In this document: one piece after another, positions 47,759 to 57,557 of the stretch
Numbering within the stretch: the first letter of the stretch is position 1
How the letters are laid out: each line of letters begins with the position of its first letter
Origin: Isoetes taiwanensis
Lineage: Eukaryota; Streptophyta; Lycopodiopsida; Isoetales; Isoetaceae
Length of the DNA: 64,000 bases
Assembly (NCBI GenBank): GCA_021234155.1
Contig: JAJEKV010000067.1
Coordinates: forward strand, 4,579,279-4,643,278
Direction: 5' to 3'
Program-made: the position numbers and the translations under genes
Notes under the pieces: model-generated
Databases searched by the model: none
Told to the model about the DNA's origin: nothing
Seen by the model: the letters and a program-made list of their open reading frames with translations, nothing else

Positions 47759-49380
47759 TTACTGATAGTCTGGGTGATCCTCAAGGAACTTCTTTACTTG
47801 GGCTGTACCTACTGTACTTCCCAAGTTCCTGAGTATATCCCTTGCTGATCCCCCTCGGATGGCGGATGCTAGCTCTTCCACCCATCTATGGGAGGTATGA
47901 ACTGCTGTCACTGCTAACCTACCTTGTCGAAGGTGTGGTACTGCAAAGTCGAAAATTCCCAAGGCTGTTTTCCGCTTCACCAAAATAACATGGTCGACTT
48001 TTTCTGACAGGCGTGCGTGCATGCCAAATCCCGAAAGTGCTACTAGCATCTGCACAGCTTCCTCTCCGCGTGGGCTGAAGCGCTTGTGAAATATTATTAC
48101 TCTACCGTCTGTTAGGAGCGGAAGATAATATTTGAGTGCTGCTCCCGGTACTCCTCCACGTGCTCCTGAGGTACCCCTGTGCCTTGATGCATACTGGTCG
48201 ACGGGTACTTGAACTAATTCCTTATAATCCTGGAAGAGCATTCGTACACTTGTCAGGTTTGTGGCTCTTCCTTGGAATTTTGCTACCTGTTCTTGCGAGG
48301 ACGAAGACTCCCCTTGAAGTACTCTTGTTGTCTTCCCCCTTATTCCCATCTGCTCCTGAAGTGCTCTAAACTCCTCCTCAGTAGGGAGTTCTTCCGTCAT
48401 CATATCTCTGATAGCGCTGTAAGCTTCAATGTCCGATATGGTATGTCCTGTGTAAGTAGCTGCTTCTCGTATTTGCACTGGAAAATCTTCAGTTTCTTGG
48501 TCAATGAAGTCTTCTAAATCCGGTTGTCGCCGTAGAAGGTGAAGGAGTTCGTCGACGCGGTAGCCTCTGTCCATGCATTCGGGGAGGTTTTTGATGTCAT
48601 TTAGCAGCAAGTATTCTTGTCCTTCGACTATGATTGGTGCTAAACTTGTTATTCCCAGCCCGATTGGTTGTGCAATCCTCGGGGTGGTCCTGTCAGCTTC
48701 GAAGCGGGTGATGTCTTGTTCCGCTTCGCGACGTTCCTCCTCTGGGTCCACCTCTATGTCATCCTCGCTTTCCTGCTCGGAGTCTTCACTCTCTCCGGAT
48801 GCTTCTGCTATGGTCTCTTCATACTCCAGCACTAGCCGTTCATCTGCTGCTGCGTCCAAGGGTGTGACCTCCAGTGGCTGAATTGATAGTTCGCCTATTA
48901 TGGTTTCGGCCCTATATACTAGATAGATCGCTAAGGCTGTGTTGTAGGAGAAGAAAACTTTTCCATTCTTTGGTTAGGGTCATGTGTAATTTGGTAAGCG
49001 GTTGGTTCTGTTCATAATACTTTGGCAATGTTGGGTACATGGTCAGGGTTTGTTTGCATTGCGGTCCTTGGTACAAAGTACCCTATGCATGGCGGTATCT
49101 TCTGTAAACTAGGGACAACTTTCTCTTGGAATTCTTGCAGGACTTGCTGGTAGAAAGGATTGGAGTTGGGGTTCTTTGAAAGGTCAAATTCTTTTGAAAT
49201 ACTTGGAATACTATATTGACATCTACTTCAGCAATGTGGGGAGGCGCTATACCAAGCCCGATGAAAGATTCGTAGCCATGACGAGAATTGTGTTGCCGAT
49301 ATCAAAGCAGGCTGGGGGGCGCTTTGAGTAAGCTGGGAGATCGCCTCAATCGCAGGAGCAGTGCTGTGGTTGAGGTTTAG
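47759..49380 (-). CDS. Unrecognised acidic protein, partner gene of the H3-like gene, frameshifted
   Basis: The uninterrupted part (48930-47759) encodes about 390 residues. It has a strongly acidic N-terminal stretch (GESEDSEQESEDDIEVDPEE, about 48800), a central region, and a C-terminal part with YYLPLLTDGRVIIFHKRF, DHVILVKRKTALGIFDF and KKFLEDHPDYQ before TAA at 47759. Coding-like sequence continues upstream in other frames to about 49350, including HGYESFIGLGIAPPHIAEV and LQKIPPCIGYFVPRTAM, so two or more shifts are present and the full protein would be about 520-530 residues. A TATATATA lies just upstream at 49393-49400. No family is recognised. Acidic tracts are common in histone-binding proteins, but that link is speculative. 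Confidence 0.6.
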
Positions 49381-49392
49381 GGGTTATGCGGG

Positions 49393-49400
49393 TATATATA
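49393..49400 (-). promoter_or_regulatory. TATA box of the acidic-protein gene
   Basis: TATATATA on the minus strand just before the coding-like region. A telo-box-like AAACCCTAA word lies about 30 bp further upstream. Placement fits a pol II promoter separate from any LTR. Confidence 0.5.
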
Positions 49401-49582
49401 GGGAATTTATGCCCTAAAATTTTTAGGGTTTCTAAAACTCCTGATATTTGGGATGAAGGCTAATGTTTCTTGGTTAATTTGAGGCTAGAAGTGGCTTGTC
49501 TACAGTCTTAGGGTTCTAATGCAACAAATTTTGGCCGATTTGGGTATGTCTAGCTCAAGTTATGAACTTGGGAAGGTTGGGC

Positions 49583-49650
49583 GACTCTAAGAGTGCGCGA
49601 GGGGGGTGTTAGGTTGGGACCTAAGTATGCTCTGGCGCACTCTTGGAGTC
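49583..49650. repeat. Palindromic repeat P1
   Basis: Outer arms GACTCTAAGAGTGCGC and GCGCACTCTTGGAGTC (one mismatch), with an inner palindrome GTTAGGT..GGGACCTAA. Upstream of the acidic-protein promoter. Confidence 0.9.
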
Positions 49651-49794
49651 GTTAGCCTATTGCTGTCAAATGGATGCCAAAAAATGCGGTGGAAGGGGTA
49701 ATTCCCTTTTAGTTTTCTTCCTAAATGCGAGTTCCTTTGTTTATTTATCCGGTTTGGAGCAAGTAGGTCTAATTACTGTTCCAGTTGGCTGGAT

Positions 49795-49862
49795 GACTCT
49801 AAGAGTGCGCGAGGAGGGGGTTAGGTCGGGACCTAACTATGCTCTGGCGCACTCTTGGAGTC
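49795..49862. repeat. Palindromic repeat P2
   Basis: Same arms as P1, with inner GTTAGGTC/GACCTAAC perfect. It starts 212 bp after P1. It lies between the end of the H3-like gene and the acidic-protein gene. Confidence 0.9.
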
Positions 49863-50005
49863 GTCGTTCAAATTACCCCAATTGTTCAAAAACTAATACT
49901 GTACCTAATGAATGCACATTTTTAAACGACTATATATCTTTATTATTCAAAATTTCATATATCACATATAACCCTGTTAGTTACAAAAAGGTAATTTCCC
50001 TTCTA

Positions 50006-51188
50006 TTAGTCTCTCCTCTTGATGTATTTAGCCAGTTTCATACCCTTTGGTTGAAGGGTGACTCTTTTTGCATGGAGAGTGCATGCCAAAGAATCTTCGA
50101 AATGCTGTACGACCTCCATCTCTGCTGCTTCTTGTAAAGCGAGTAACATGTCGTTGGTTACTCGCTTGTTGGGGTCGAACTCCCACAAGATTTCTCGGAC
50201 GAACCTCTGGAATGCTGCTCTTGGGATGAGGAATCCGTAGCTCCTTTGGAAGTGTTTGATTTCTCGCAGGGCTCTCGCAAAAAGGGGAGTCTTGGGATCT
50301 CTTCATCGGCTTCTTCGGGGGTTCTGGCAGTTCTGGCGGAGGTTTGAGCTGGAATGCTTCTCGAGTTGGCCTCCCTCCTTCGACAACTTTGACCCTGTTT
50401 GCTTCGTAATAGGCTACGTAGTCCTCGTGCATCTTCTTGTATACTTTGTAATCTGCTAATTCTTTCTTGTACCTCCTCTCCGGCCCCAAGGTGTACGAGT
50501 CCCGGGCGATTTTGGTTGCTTTCTTGCCAGCTGCTGTCTCTGCATCCAGTTTCTTTGCTTCTTGCCATTCCAAAAATGGTGGGGGTAATGGCGGAGGTAG
50601 GTCAATCTGCGTCTCAGCTGCGTCTTGAACTGGGAGTGGTTCTTCCTCTGGCGTTTCATCTGTGTCCGGACGAGGGTTAGGCTTCTGCTGTGAAGATTCT
50701 CCCGTTCCGAGAAGGGTTGCCTCCAAGAATTCTGCTATATCATCGGTGTCTTCTGACGAGGCTGGAGGTTGTTCGCCTTCGGTTGGTTCGTTTATGGTTA
50801 CGCCGACCGAGGTTCTCCTCTTCTTAGGTGGGGGTTCTTCAGTCATTACCCTTTTTCCTTTGGGGTCGGGATCCTCTCTATTCTTGGTTCTTTGCTCTCG
50901 CCATTGATCGTCTTCTGCTTCTGCAACCTCCTCATCTGCTTTTCTTCTCGCTTTCTCCTCCTTTCTCTTGGCTCTTTCTTCTCTTCTCTTTGCCTTTTCT
51001 TCTTTCTTCCTGGCCTTTTCTTCTTTCCTGCGCCTCTTTTCCAAATTCCTGTAATACCTAGGCCGCCTCTCCATGTCAGCCTTCAGTTTGTCGTCAGCAT
51101 CTTTGAGCTTCTGTTCAGCGGCGAGCACTTGGGCGCTGGGCCTATCGTCCTTCTTTGGCTTGCGGGCGGTTTGTTTGGTCCTAGCCAT
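50006..51188 (-). CDS. Histone H3-like protein with intact H3 tail, long charged insert and C-terminal H3 fold
   Basis: The ATG at 51188 gives MARTKQTARK, identical to the first ten codons of histone H3 (K4 and K9 kept), then PKKDD, so Ser10 is lost. Residues 11 to ~300 replace the rest of the tail. They include a Lys/Arg/Glu coiled-coil-like stretch (residues 45-85), an NLS-like PPPKKRRTSV, acidic and Pro-rich parts and a YKKELADYKVYKKMHEDY helix. From about 50275 a shifted frame gives the full H3 fold: ALREIKHFQRS, FQRFVREI, LALQEAAE, HFEDSLAC, HAKRVTLQPK, stopping at 50006. By hand alignment about 41 of 88 fold residues match canonical plant H3. The loop 1 length equals H3, not CENH3. The shift lies in an A5 run (50279-50283); with one base fewer the gene is a single 393-codon ORF. 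K56 and K79 equivalents are not conserved. Confidence 0.85.
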
Positions 51189-51263
51189 TGTATGACAGCG
51201 TCTGATTTGGAGCAGGGCGCCAAAAGATCGGCTAATCAGAAGGAGCTCGTGGAAGCACGGGAG

Positions 51264-51303
51264 AAACCCTAAAAAATGAGCCTATGTCCCGTAATTTATA
51301 AAT
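51264..51303 (-). promoter_or_regulatory. Putative core promoter of the H3-like gene
   Basis: A TATA-like TTATAAAT (51296-51303) about 108 nt before the ATG, and a telo-box-type AAACCCTAA word (plus strand, 51264-51272). The telo-box is common in promoters of plant growth-linked genes. Inferred from sequence only. Confidence 0.4.
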
Positions 51304-51401
51304 TTTAGGGTTCGGTAGAATTAGTCTTGTGGTTGGTTTGCTGGCGAAAGTCTCCTCATCTTGGGCGAAATTGGGGTCTTGTTTGGTCCTGCTTTTCGAA
51401 T

Positions 51402-51469
51402 GGCTCTAAGAGTGCGCGAGGAGGGGGTTAGGTCGGGACCTAACTATAGTCTGGCGCACTCTTGGAGTC
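51402..51469. repeat. Palindromic repeat P3
   Basis: Same nested palindrome, first arm GGCTCTAAGAGTGCGC. It lies upstream of the H3-like promoter. Confidence 0.9.
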
Positions 51470-51612
51470 GTTGGCCTTCTCTGCTCCAACACATCCAATT
51501 TACACAATTTACATGTTGTTACCCACTAATTTAAACATTTTAATCAAGATCCTATTATTACTTTGACCTTTTGAGTAATTTATAATCAATTTTTGAGGTC
51601 ACTTTTAGGGAC

Positions 51613-51680
51613 GACTCTAAGAGTGCGCGAGGAGGGGGTTAGGTCGGGACCTAACTATACTCTGGCGCACTCTTGGAGTC
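51613..51680. repeat. Palindromic repeat P4
   Basis: Same nested palindrome, 211 bp after P3. Confidence 0.9.
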
Positions 51681-51824
51681 ATTGTTCCAAAAGTGACTTG
51701 TACTTAATGTTTTTTCGATGTTTTAGGATACAATTCTAGCTATTTCGAGTTTTTTAACTGGGATTTCATCTTTTATTTTACTATTTGGGGTTCTTAAGGC
51801 CAAGTTCTAGGGTTCATATGGGGT

Positions 51825-51895
51825 GACTACTCTAAGAGTGCGCGAGAGGGCCATTAGGTCTGAACCTAACATGCTCCTGGCGCACTCTTGGAGTC
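51825..51895. repeat. Palindromic repeat P5
   Basis: Diverged copy with a 3-bp insertion in the first arm and inner TTAGGTCTGAACCTAA. About 212-215 bp after P4. Confidence 0.85.
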
Positions 51896-52140
51896 ATTGG
51901 CCAAAAGTGCTTGAAATTTAGTAGGATCTTTTAAGCGCTTTTTTGACTGTTTGTTCTATCTTACCTATGTTCTCTATTTATCCTAATCTTAGATAATTAC
52001 TAACTCTACCCCGGGAGAAAAAAAATTTTCCCGCTACTCGAGGTTTGTGCTTGGGCTTTTACCTCCAAGACTGAATGTCTAGATGAGTTAGTCCCTATAG
52101 GGTTTCAGTCAGTGCTCGATCCTGGTCTGCCAAGATCAGA
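51896..52140 (-). other. Leader between chromovirus B primer-binding site and the palindromes
   Basis: No ORF. An A/T-rich, probably untranslated leader on the minus strand. Confidence 0.5.
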
Positions 52141-52152
52141 GCTCTGATACCA
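52141..52152 (-). promoter_or_regulatory. Primer-binding site of chromovirus B
   Basis: The minus strand reads TGGTATCAGAGC one base after the LTR end, the usual initiator Met-tRNA complement of plant LTR retrotransposons. Confidence 0.88.
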
Positions 52153-52153
52153 T

Positions 52154-53087
52154 TGTGACGGCCCCGGCTCATATACGATGCCCCGATCGTACACAAACTG
52201 GAGATCATCCCTCAAACCAGCATCTGCCCGCTGATGTGAAGCCGTCCACCTAACATCGGGCCCTCGATGGTGGCCAAGAACCCGACGGGGAAGAATGGAC
52301 GTGTCATTCATCCCGTCTCCCTCGGGATCGACCTAGTAACGGAAGCGTAAACAAAACATGAGCACATAACATCAAGCAATAATAATATACCCACCTCGAA
52401 GGGTGGTCCACCATATCACAGTAGCTGCATCACACATCAGTACATCGACATAACATAGGGGAGATCCTACCCAGGCTCAGACTCATGGGGATCGACTGAC
52501 AGCTTGGGGTCTCCAGATGGCAATGCAGACAGAATTCATGGCAAATGGATTTGGCTGGCAAAGGAACATGGCCGTTGGGTAGTCCACTCCATCCGCCCCT
52601 CCTGTGCATACTATGCAGATAGGCTGAAAAGTATTGGAGCCTGACCGTAGCCTGCCGGGTGAATAGCCAGGGGGGCTACTACTACTGGGTTGCATCTCCC
52701 CAGTCCCAATGAGGCAGGAGGAGATCTCTCCCCTCCAGAAGGTTCATGCTATCCACGGGCGAGTTAGAGAGCCACTGCTCGTATAGGACTTGAACTCACT
52801 GGAAGATGACGCATCACCCCACGAGTGTCGAGCCCATACCCTGCCCTCACGCAGTGCCAGGGTATTAGGCCTAGCTCACAGCATTCCCCGGCCGTCGTTA
52901 CGCGCTAGCGGGATCAACCGTGATTAGACAAGCCCTCCCTTGTCAGCCGGTCTAGCTCCGCCACCCACAGCCAGGCAGGCTCTTATGCACAGGCCGCATT
53001 AATTGGGAATTAATGGGCTAAAACTATGATCATACAACTACTTGGGCTCTGGGTCTCTACCCCCCTTCCCAATACACAAGAGTGGCG
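52154..53087 (-). repeat. Chromovirus B 5' LTR, truncated (934 bp)
   Basis: Matches 30737-31664 of the 3' LTR and breaks off at 53087, so the upstream ~640 bp of the LTR and the outer TSD are lost. Confidence 0.9.
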
Positions 53088-53635
53088 TCATTCAAAATAA
53101 GAGTTTTTCGCGTGAGGGTGAATTCCTTTACCAAGACATTTTGGCTCTATTCTCTTAGGTGGGTAGACAAGAGATCACAAATTCCAACAAAAATTAAGCA
53201 AATTGTTTACTTAATCACCAAAAAATACTAGTTTTGAGATACCTTATATTTATAAATGGGCTCATTACAATATACATTACAGTGGGTGAAGCGACCATAG
53301 TGGTCGTATTATCACAATGATTACACCCTCTTCACACATGAACCACCTAGTGCAAACGGCGCGTGGAGCTCTGTCCAAGTCACGGAGCAACTTACAGACG
53401 ATAGAAATTTGTATGAGGAGTTCCTTCATAGGCCCGCGTGCTTGTATGTCCAACTGATGTCACCACCCTCTTCGGCATCTTTCTTCAATGGCTGGTCTTT
53501 TCATTGCTCCCAAGCATGTACTATCGGTCGAGATAAGGGCGCAAAAAGACAAAATCAAGTTAGTCAAGTGATGCTACAAAAAAAAAATTAAAATAAAACC
53601 GCAGTTCTTAGGGCCATTTTTGGAAAATCTGAGGG
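53088..53635. other. Unassigned sequence right of the truncated LTR
   Basis: No recognisable gene or element. It begins abruptly where LTR homology ends, so a deletion or rearrangement junction lies at 53087/53088. Confidence 0.5.
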
Positions 53636-54180
53636 CTGAGAGCATTTCTCGACTTCAGTCGAGAAAGGCAACTCAAAAAAAGCGAGGTTTTAGGAGTGGG
53701 AAGGCCTTTCGACTCGCGAGTCGAAAGGCATCTCAAAGCAAAAGCGTAGGTTTTAGGGGTCGAAAGGCCTTTCGACTTCGCGAGTCGTCGAAAAGCGTAC
53801 CTCAAAGCGACAACTCGAAAACGCGGGGTTTTAGGGGTCATAAGGCCTTTTCGACTCGCTGGTCGAGAAAGGCAACCTCAAAAAACGTAGGTTTTAGGGG
53901 TGAGAAGGCCTTTCTCGACTCGTGAGTCAAGAAAGGCAGCTCAAAGCGACAGCTCAAAGCGAAAAAACAGGTTTTAGGGGTCATAAAGGCCTTTTCGCTT
54001 TCGCGAGTCGAGAAAGGCGACTCAAAGTTTAAAAACAGGGTTTTAGGGGTCGGAAGGCCTTTCTCGACTCGCGAGTCGAGAAAGGCAGCTCAAAGCAACA
54101 GCTCAAAGCGAAAAACGCAGGTTTTAGGGGTCATAAGGCCTTTCTCGACTCACGAGTCGAGAAAGGCAGCTCGTTTAGAA
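53636..54180. repeat. Minisatellite of 60-80 bp units with GACTCGCGAGTC palindromes
   Basis: About seven units, each with GGTTTTAGGGGT, AAGGCCTTT and a GACTCGCGAGTCGAGAAAGG palindrome, with variable CTCAAAGCGA spacers. Units differ mainly at CG positions and homopolymers. Apparent ORFs on both strands follow the repeat and are not genes. Confidence 0.88.
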
Positions 54181-56185
54181 ACGGAGTCTAAGGCCATTTA
54201 GAGCAAAAACACAAGCAGTCCAGAAGGTGAAAATGAATAACTTTCAAACATCATATCATAATACTATACCTTTGTTCAAATGTGATTAAACACACAACAA
54301 ATGTGGCGAATCTACTTGCTTACAAAAATAGTTTTCTACCTCCAATATCATAGAGTGCAAATCATTATTAGTTGCACCATATCCTATGTATTTTCTAAGT
54401 GCACACCATACCTATGCATTTTCTATGTATACATAGACCAAACAATAGACCCCCCTCCTTTTTTTTAGTATATCAATGTTTTCTAGTGAACTCAATATCC
54501 TATCCTATATTTTTTCCTAATAAATACTATCCATAACTATGCATTTTCTAATATTTCCATAACTATCCATAACTATGCATTTTCTAATATTTCCTATCCA
54601 TAACTATGCATTTGCTATGTATACGTAAAATAAAAAAAAAATAGACACGTATCCCTCCCCCCTCCCCCCTTCTTTTTAGTATATTGTGTTGTTCTAATAG
54701 ACAACACAATATCCTATGTTATATATTTTCTAATAAATACAAATCTTATGTATTTTTAATGGACATATACATGAATAATTTTTTAGTATATTATTTTAAT
54801 ATATTCTTTGTACCACAGGTGCCTTTTTTCCTTGGTGCCTTTATTTTAATATATTAGCCGCCTTTTTTTTCCTTTCGTGCTTGAAATTTGAAATTTGGTA
54901 CATACCTCTTGAGTCGTTTCTTTTTGGTACATATGTTTGGGTCGCTGTTTTGGGCATGGCTCTAATTCCTTGCGTTTGGAGTAACACCTGCTTCCGGAGT
55001 AATCCCCTACGCAAGACAAAATAGATCCTTGAATCGGCAGAAGCAGCAGACAAAACAGATGGGGATGCTTTTTTCACAAGGTTTTTGCTGATTTCAAAAA
55101 GGCGTGAAGAATCTTAAGGAACCATCTTGACCTTCTTCCGGTAGTTGTTCCTCTATCTTCTGCGACCGTTGCTCCCTTTTGCTTCAATGTAAGCTATGAA
55201 TCATATGCAGACAGCCTGATAATCGATGTAAGCTATGATAATCGATGTAAGCTATGAATCATATGCAGGCGCTTCAAGCGGCTCTGATATGCAAGCGCTT
55301 CAAGCGCCCCTGCCTGATCTCGCCAAATGCTAGGAAAAACAGATTCCGGTTGCAGAATCCGACTTCTATAGGCTTGATCTTCATCTCTGCTCCGTTTCCT
55401 GAGTTTGGCAATCAGGGGCGACCTCCCTGCTCCCCTGCTTGGCAGTTGGTACAGATCTTGGCAGTTGGTACAGAAGTTGGTTTTCTATCCCGGCTCCAGA
55501 GAGTTGAGTCCCTGTTTGTAGATCCCAGATCCTGTTTTTGCCGCAATGACAACTTATATTGCACAGGAATGCTTGAATGCGCAAGTGGGCTTTTGTTTTT
55601 AGTCCAGGCGGAGGATAAGGAAGCATTTGCTCCTCAGAATGGACTCCCAAGACGATAAAGCAAGACCATTCTTCTGTTCACTGTTGGGAAAACCCTGATC
55701 AACGAAAACAAATGCCCTGTTTCGAACTGTTTGGGGTTAAAGCCAAAGCAGATGCACAATTTGGCAAGAGCGTCAAAGGAAATGGATTTGGAAGAAAAGA
55801 GGGAAGGACCGGAAAAGAAAAACTAAAAAAAAGAGGGAATCAAAGCAAACGTCACTGGCGGAAGGAGTGCCAGCATATGATATGCGAGAAGAAAACGAGC
55901 TCTGTTCTTTTTGTAACGGCTTCCAGGGTAATGGGCAACTTTTTGTAAGGCAAATACTGCTCCGGTGGTGGGGTAGATTACTATATTCTAAATCTGCAGG
56001 TGTTGGCAGTGACTGGAGTTCTTGCTTCCGGAGTTGTTTTGCTCAGCCCTGATAACGGCCTCCTATAAGGAGCCACGAGGATCCAGTTCCATCAATTTCG
56101 ATTTCGAGTTCGAGAACCACGGTTATTTTTTTTTATTAAATTAATTAAATTATTTTATATTTAATTAAATTAATTATATATTCCC
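54181..56185. other. Unassigned AT-rich stretch with small local repeats
   Basis: A CCATAACTATGCATTTTCTA word is repeated at 54530-54610. Short duplications around GCTTCAAGCG and GATAATCGATGTAAGC lie at 55215-55310. Open frames here (such as 55254-55658) have no recognisable domains. Nothing else supported. Confidence 0.4.
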
Positions 56186-56189
56186 CTTT

Positions 56190-56520
56190 AATTATTTTGG
56201 TTTTCCCCTCTCCCCTTCCCCCTTCATCTCTTCCCCAACTCTTCCCACTTGCCCCTCTTCTACCCCCCCTTTCAGAACTCACCTCGCCTTGCCCCCTCTT
56301 CTCACCCCCTTTCCGAACTCACCTCCTTGCACCCTCCTCTCACCTCCCTTGCCCCCTCTTCTCCCCCCCCCCCCTCGAACTCACCTCCCCTTGCACCCTC
56401 CTCTCACCTCCCTTGCCCCTCTTCTCACCCCTTTTCGAACTTCCTCCCTCCCTTCCATTACTTCTCTCAACTTCTCCCCAACTTCTCCCCTTCCCCTTCC
56501 CTCCCCGATCTAACAACGAT
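56190..56520. repeat. Pyrimidine-rich (CT) low-complexity tract
   Basis: About 330 bp of C/T with repeated GAACTCACCTCC words. Pro/Ser-rich frames through it are artefacts. Confidence 0.9.
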
Positions 56521-56579
56521 TCAATGTAAAAATTCGAGAAATTCCCAAAATTCGAGATTTGTCCCACTTTAATTAAATA

Positions 56580-57531
56580 CGACTTATGGGCTCCCTGAGG
56601 TGATAATATCAGATCGGGATTCAAAGTTTTGTAGTAAGTTCTGGCATGCATTGTTCACAAGTCTTGGAACAAAGTTGCAGTTCTCCACTGCTTTTCACCC
56701 TCAAACAGATGGGCAAACTGAGGTAACTCATAGAACATTACTGTCTATGTTGCGGAGTTATGTCCATGAGCACGTAGGGGAATGGGAGAATTATCTACCT
56801 ATAGTACAGTTCGCGTACAATATGGCAACACATTCAGCAACGAAGTTAGCGCCTTTCCAAATTGTTCAAGGTCGGCTGCCACCAACACCAATGATCAAAG
56901 TGGCTGAAGGTGTGATGGAAGCGGACAAAGTGGCGCAGGACATGGACCAGGTGTTAGAGGAAGTTCGTTCTTCAATAAGAGCAGCTCAAGAAAAGTATGC
57001 TGCTGCTGCAAATCGGAGAAGACGGGAAGTACAATATGAAGTAGATGACTGGGTTTTTGTGCGTGTTATTAACGAGCGAAGAGCTCAGCCTGATAGGAAG
57101 AAGCATAAGTTGCTGACAAGGAATTATGGTCCATTTCGGATAATTGAGAAGATTAATAGTAATGCATACAGACTTGAACTTCCGCCACAATGGAAGATAC
57201 ATAATGCATTCAACATTGAGTACTTAGACCGTTCAAAGGAATTAATCCACAATTGTTACCTGTTGAGGCAGAACCAGAATTGGAGGAGGCTGAATCAGTG
57301 TTTGTTCCAGAAATGATTGTTCAGCATAAAGGGAAGGGACAATGGAGGCAGTATTTGGTCAAGTATCTCAATGCGCCACATACAGAAGCTGAATGGCAGA
57401 AAGAAGAATACTTCCGTGATCATTTGTCTTTATTGGAAGCTTACAGGGAAGTTTATCTGCGTTCTGAATGTGGAAGGCCTATTCTATATGAAGCAGGTCC
57501 ATCTGGAACGATTGGGAGTTCCAACAACTGA
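56580..57531 (+). CDS. Chromovirus A integrase core end, GPY region and chromodomain
   Basis: Resumes the chromovirus A polyprotein. LPEVIISDRDSKF carries the second catalytic Asp and HPQTDGQTE the Glu. FAYNMATHSATKLAPF, then the integrase tail (VQYEVDDWVFVRV and LTRNYGPFRI) follow. A frame change at about 57255-57300 leads to the chromodomain, QYLVKYLNAPHTEAEWQ, ending at 57531. The first catalytic Asp and zinc finger are missing, because the left edge (about 56570-56580) is a junction with foreign sequence. Confidence 0.88.
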
Positions 57532-57557
57532 GGTCAGTTGTCTTTACCTTGGTGGGC

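Larger units (their letters stand above)
30737..53087 (-). mobile_element. Chromovirus B: Ty3/gypsy LTR retrotransposon carrying extra sequence between 5' LTR and gag
   Basis: Oriented minus. The 3' LTR is 30737-32306, preceded on the minus strand by the purine-rich AAGGTGGGGAGAA. Chromodomain, integrase, RNase H, RT, protease and Gag read from 33.0 up to about 37.85 kb. A 5' LTR copy at 52154-53087 (truncated) is followed by a Met-tRNA-type primer-binding site. If both LTRs belong to one element, about 14 kb lie between primer-binding site and gag: LINE-2, a spliced-gene-like segment, the H3-like gene and its partner. Two separate insertions of the same family are the alternative. The right end is broken, so no TSD could be checked. 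Confidence 0.75.

Noticed and set aside
50006-50280. Centromeric histone CENH3
   Set aside because: Loop 1 has the same length as canonical H3, and the N-terminus is the H3 tail, which CENH3 lacks.
47759-51895. Integrated giant-virus fragment (histone gene, intron-less ORFs, palindromes)
   Set aside because: No viral hallmark gene was seen. The segment is enclosed by retrotransposon LTRs and plant-like TATA/telo-box promoters.
53600-54180. CRISPR-like array
   Set aside because: Units are contiguous minisatellite copies without unique spacers, in a plant nuclear genome.
55254-55658. 134-codon open frame
   Set aside because: No domain, no splice or promoter context, and local short repeats inside it.
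56190-56530. Proline/serine-rich protein
   Set aside because: The reading frames follow a CT low-complexity tract and are open in several phases at once.
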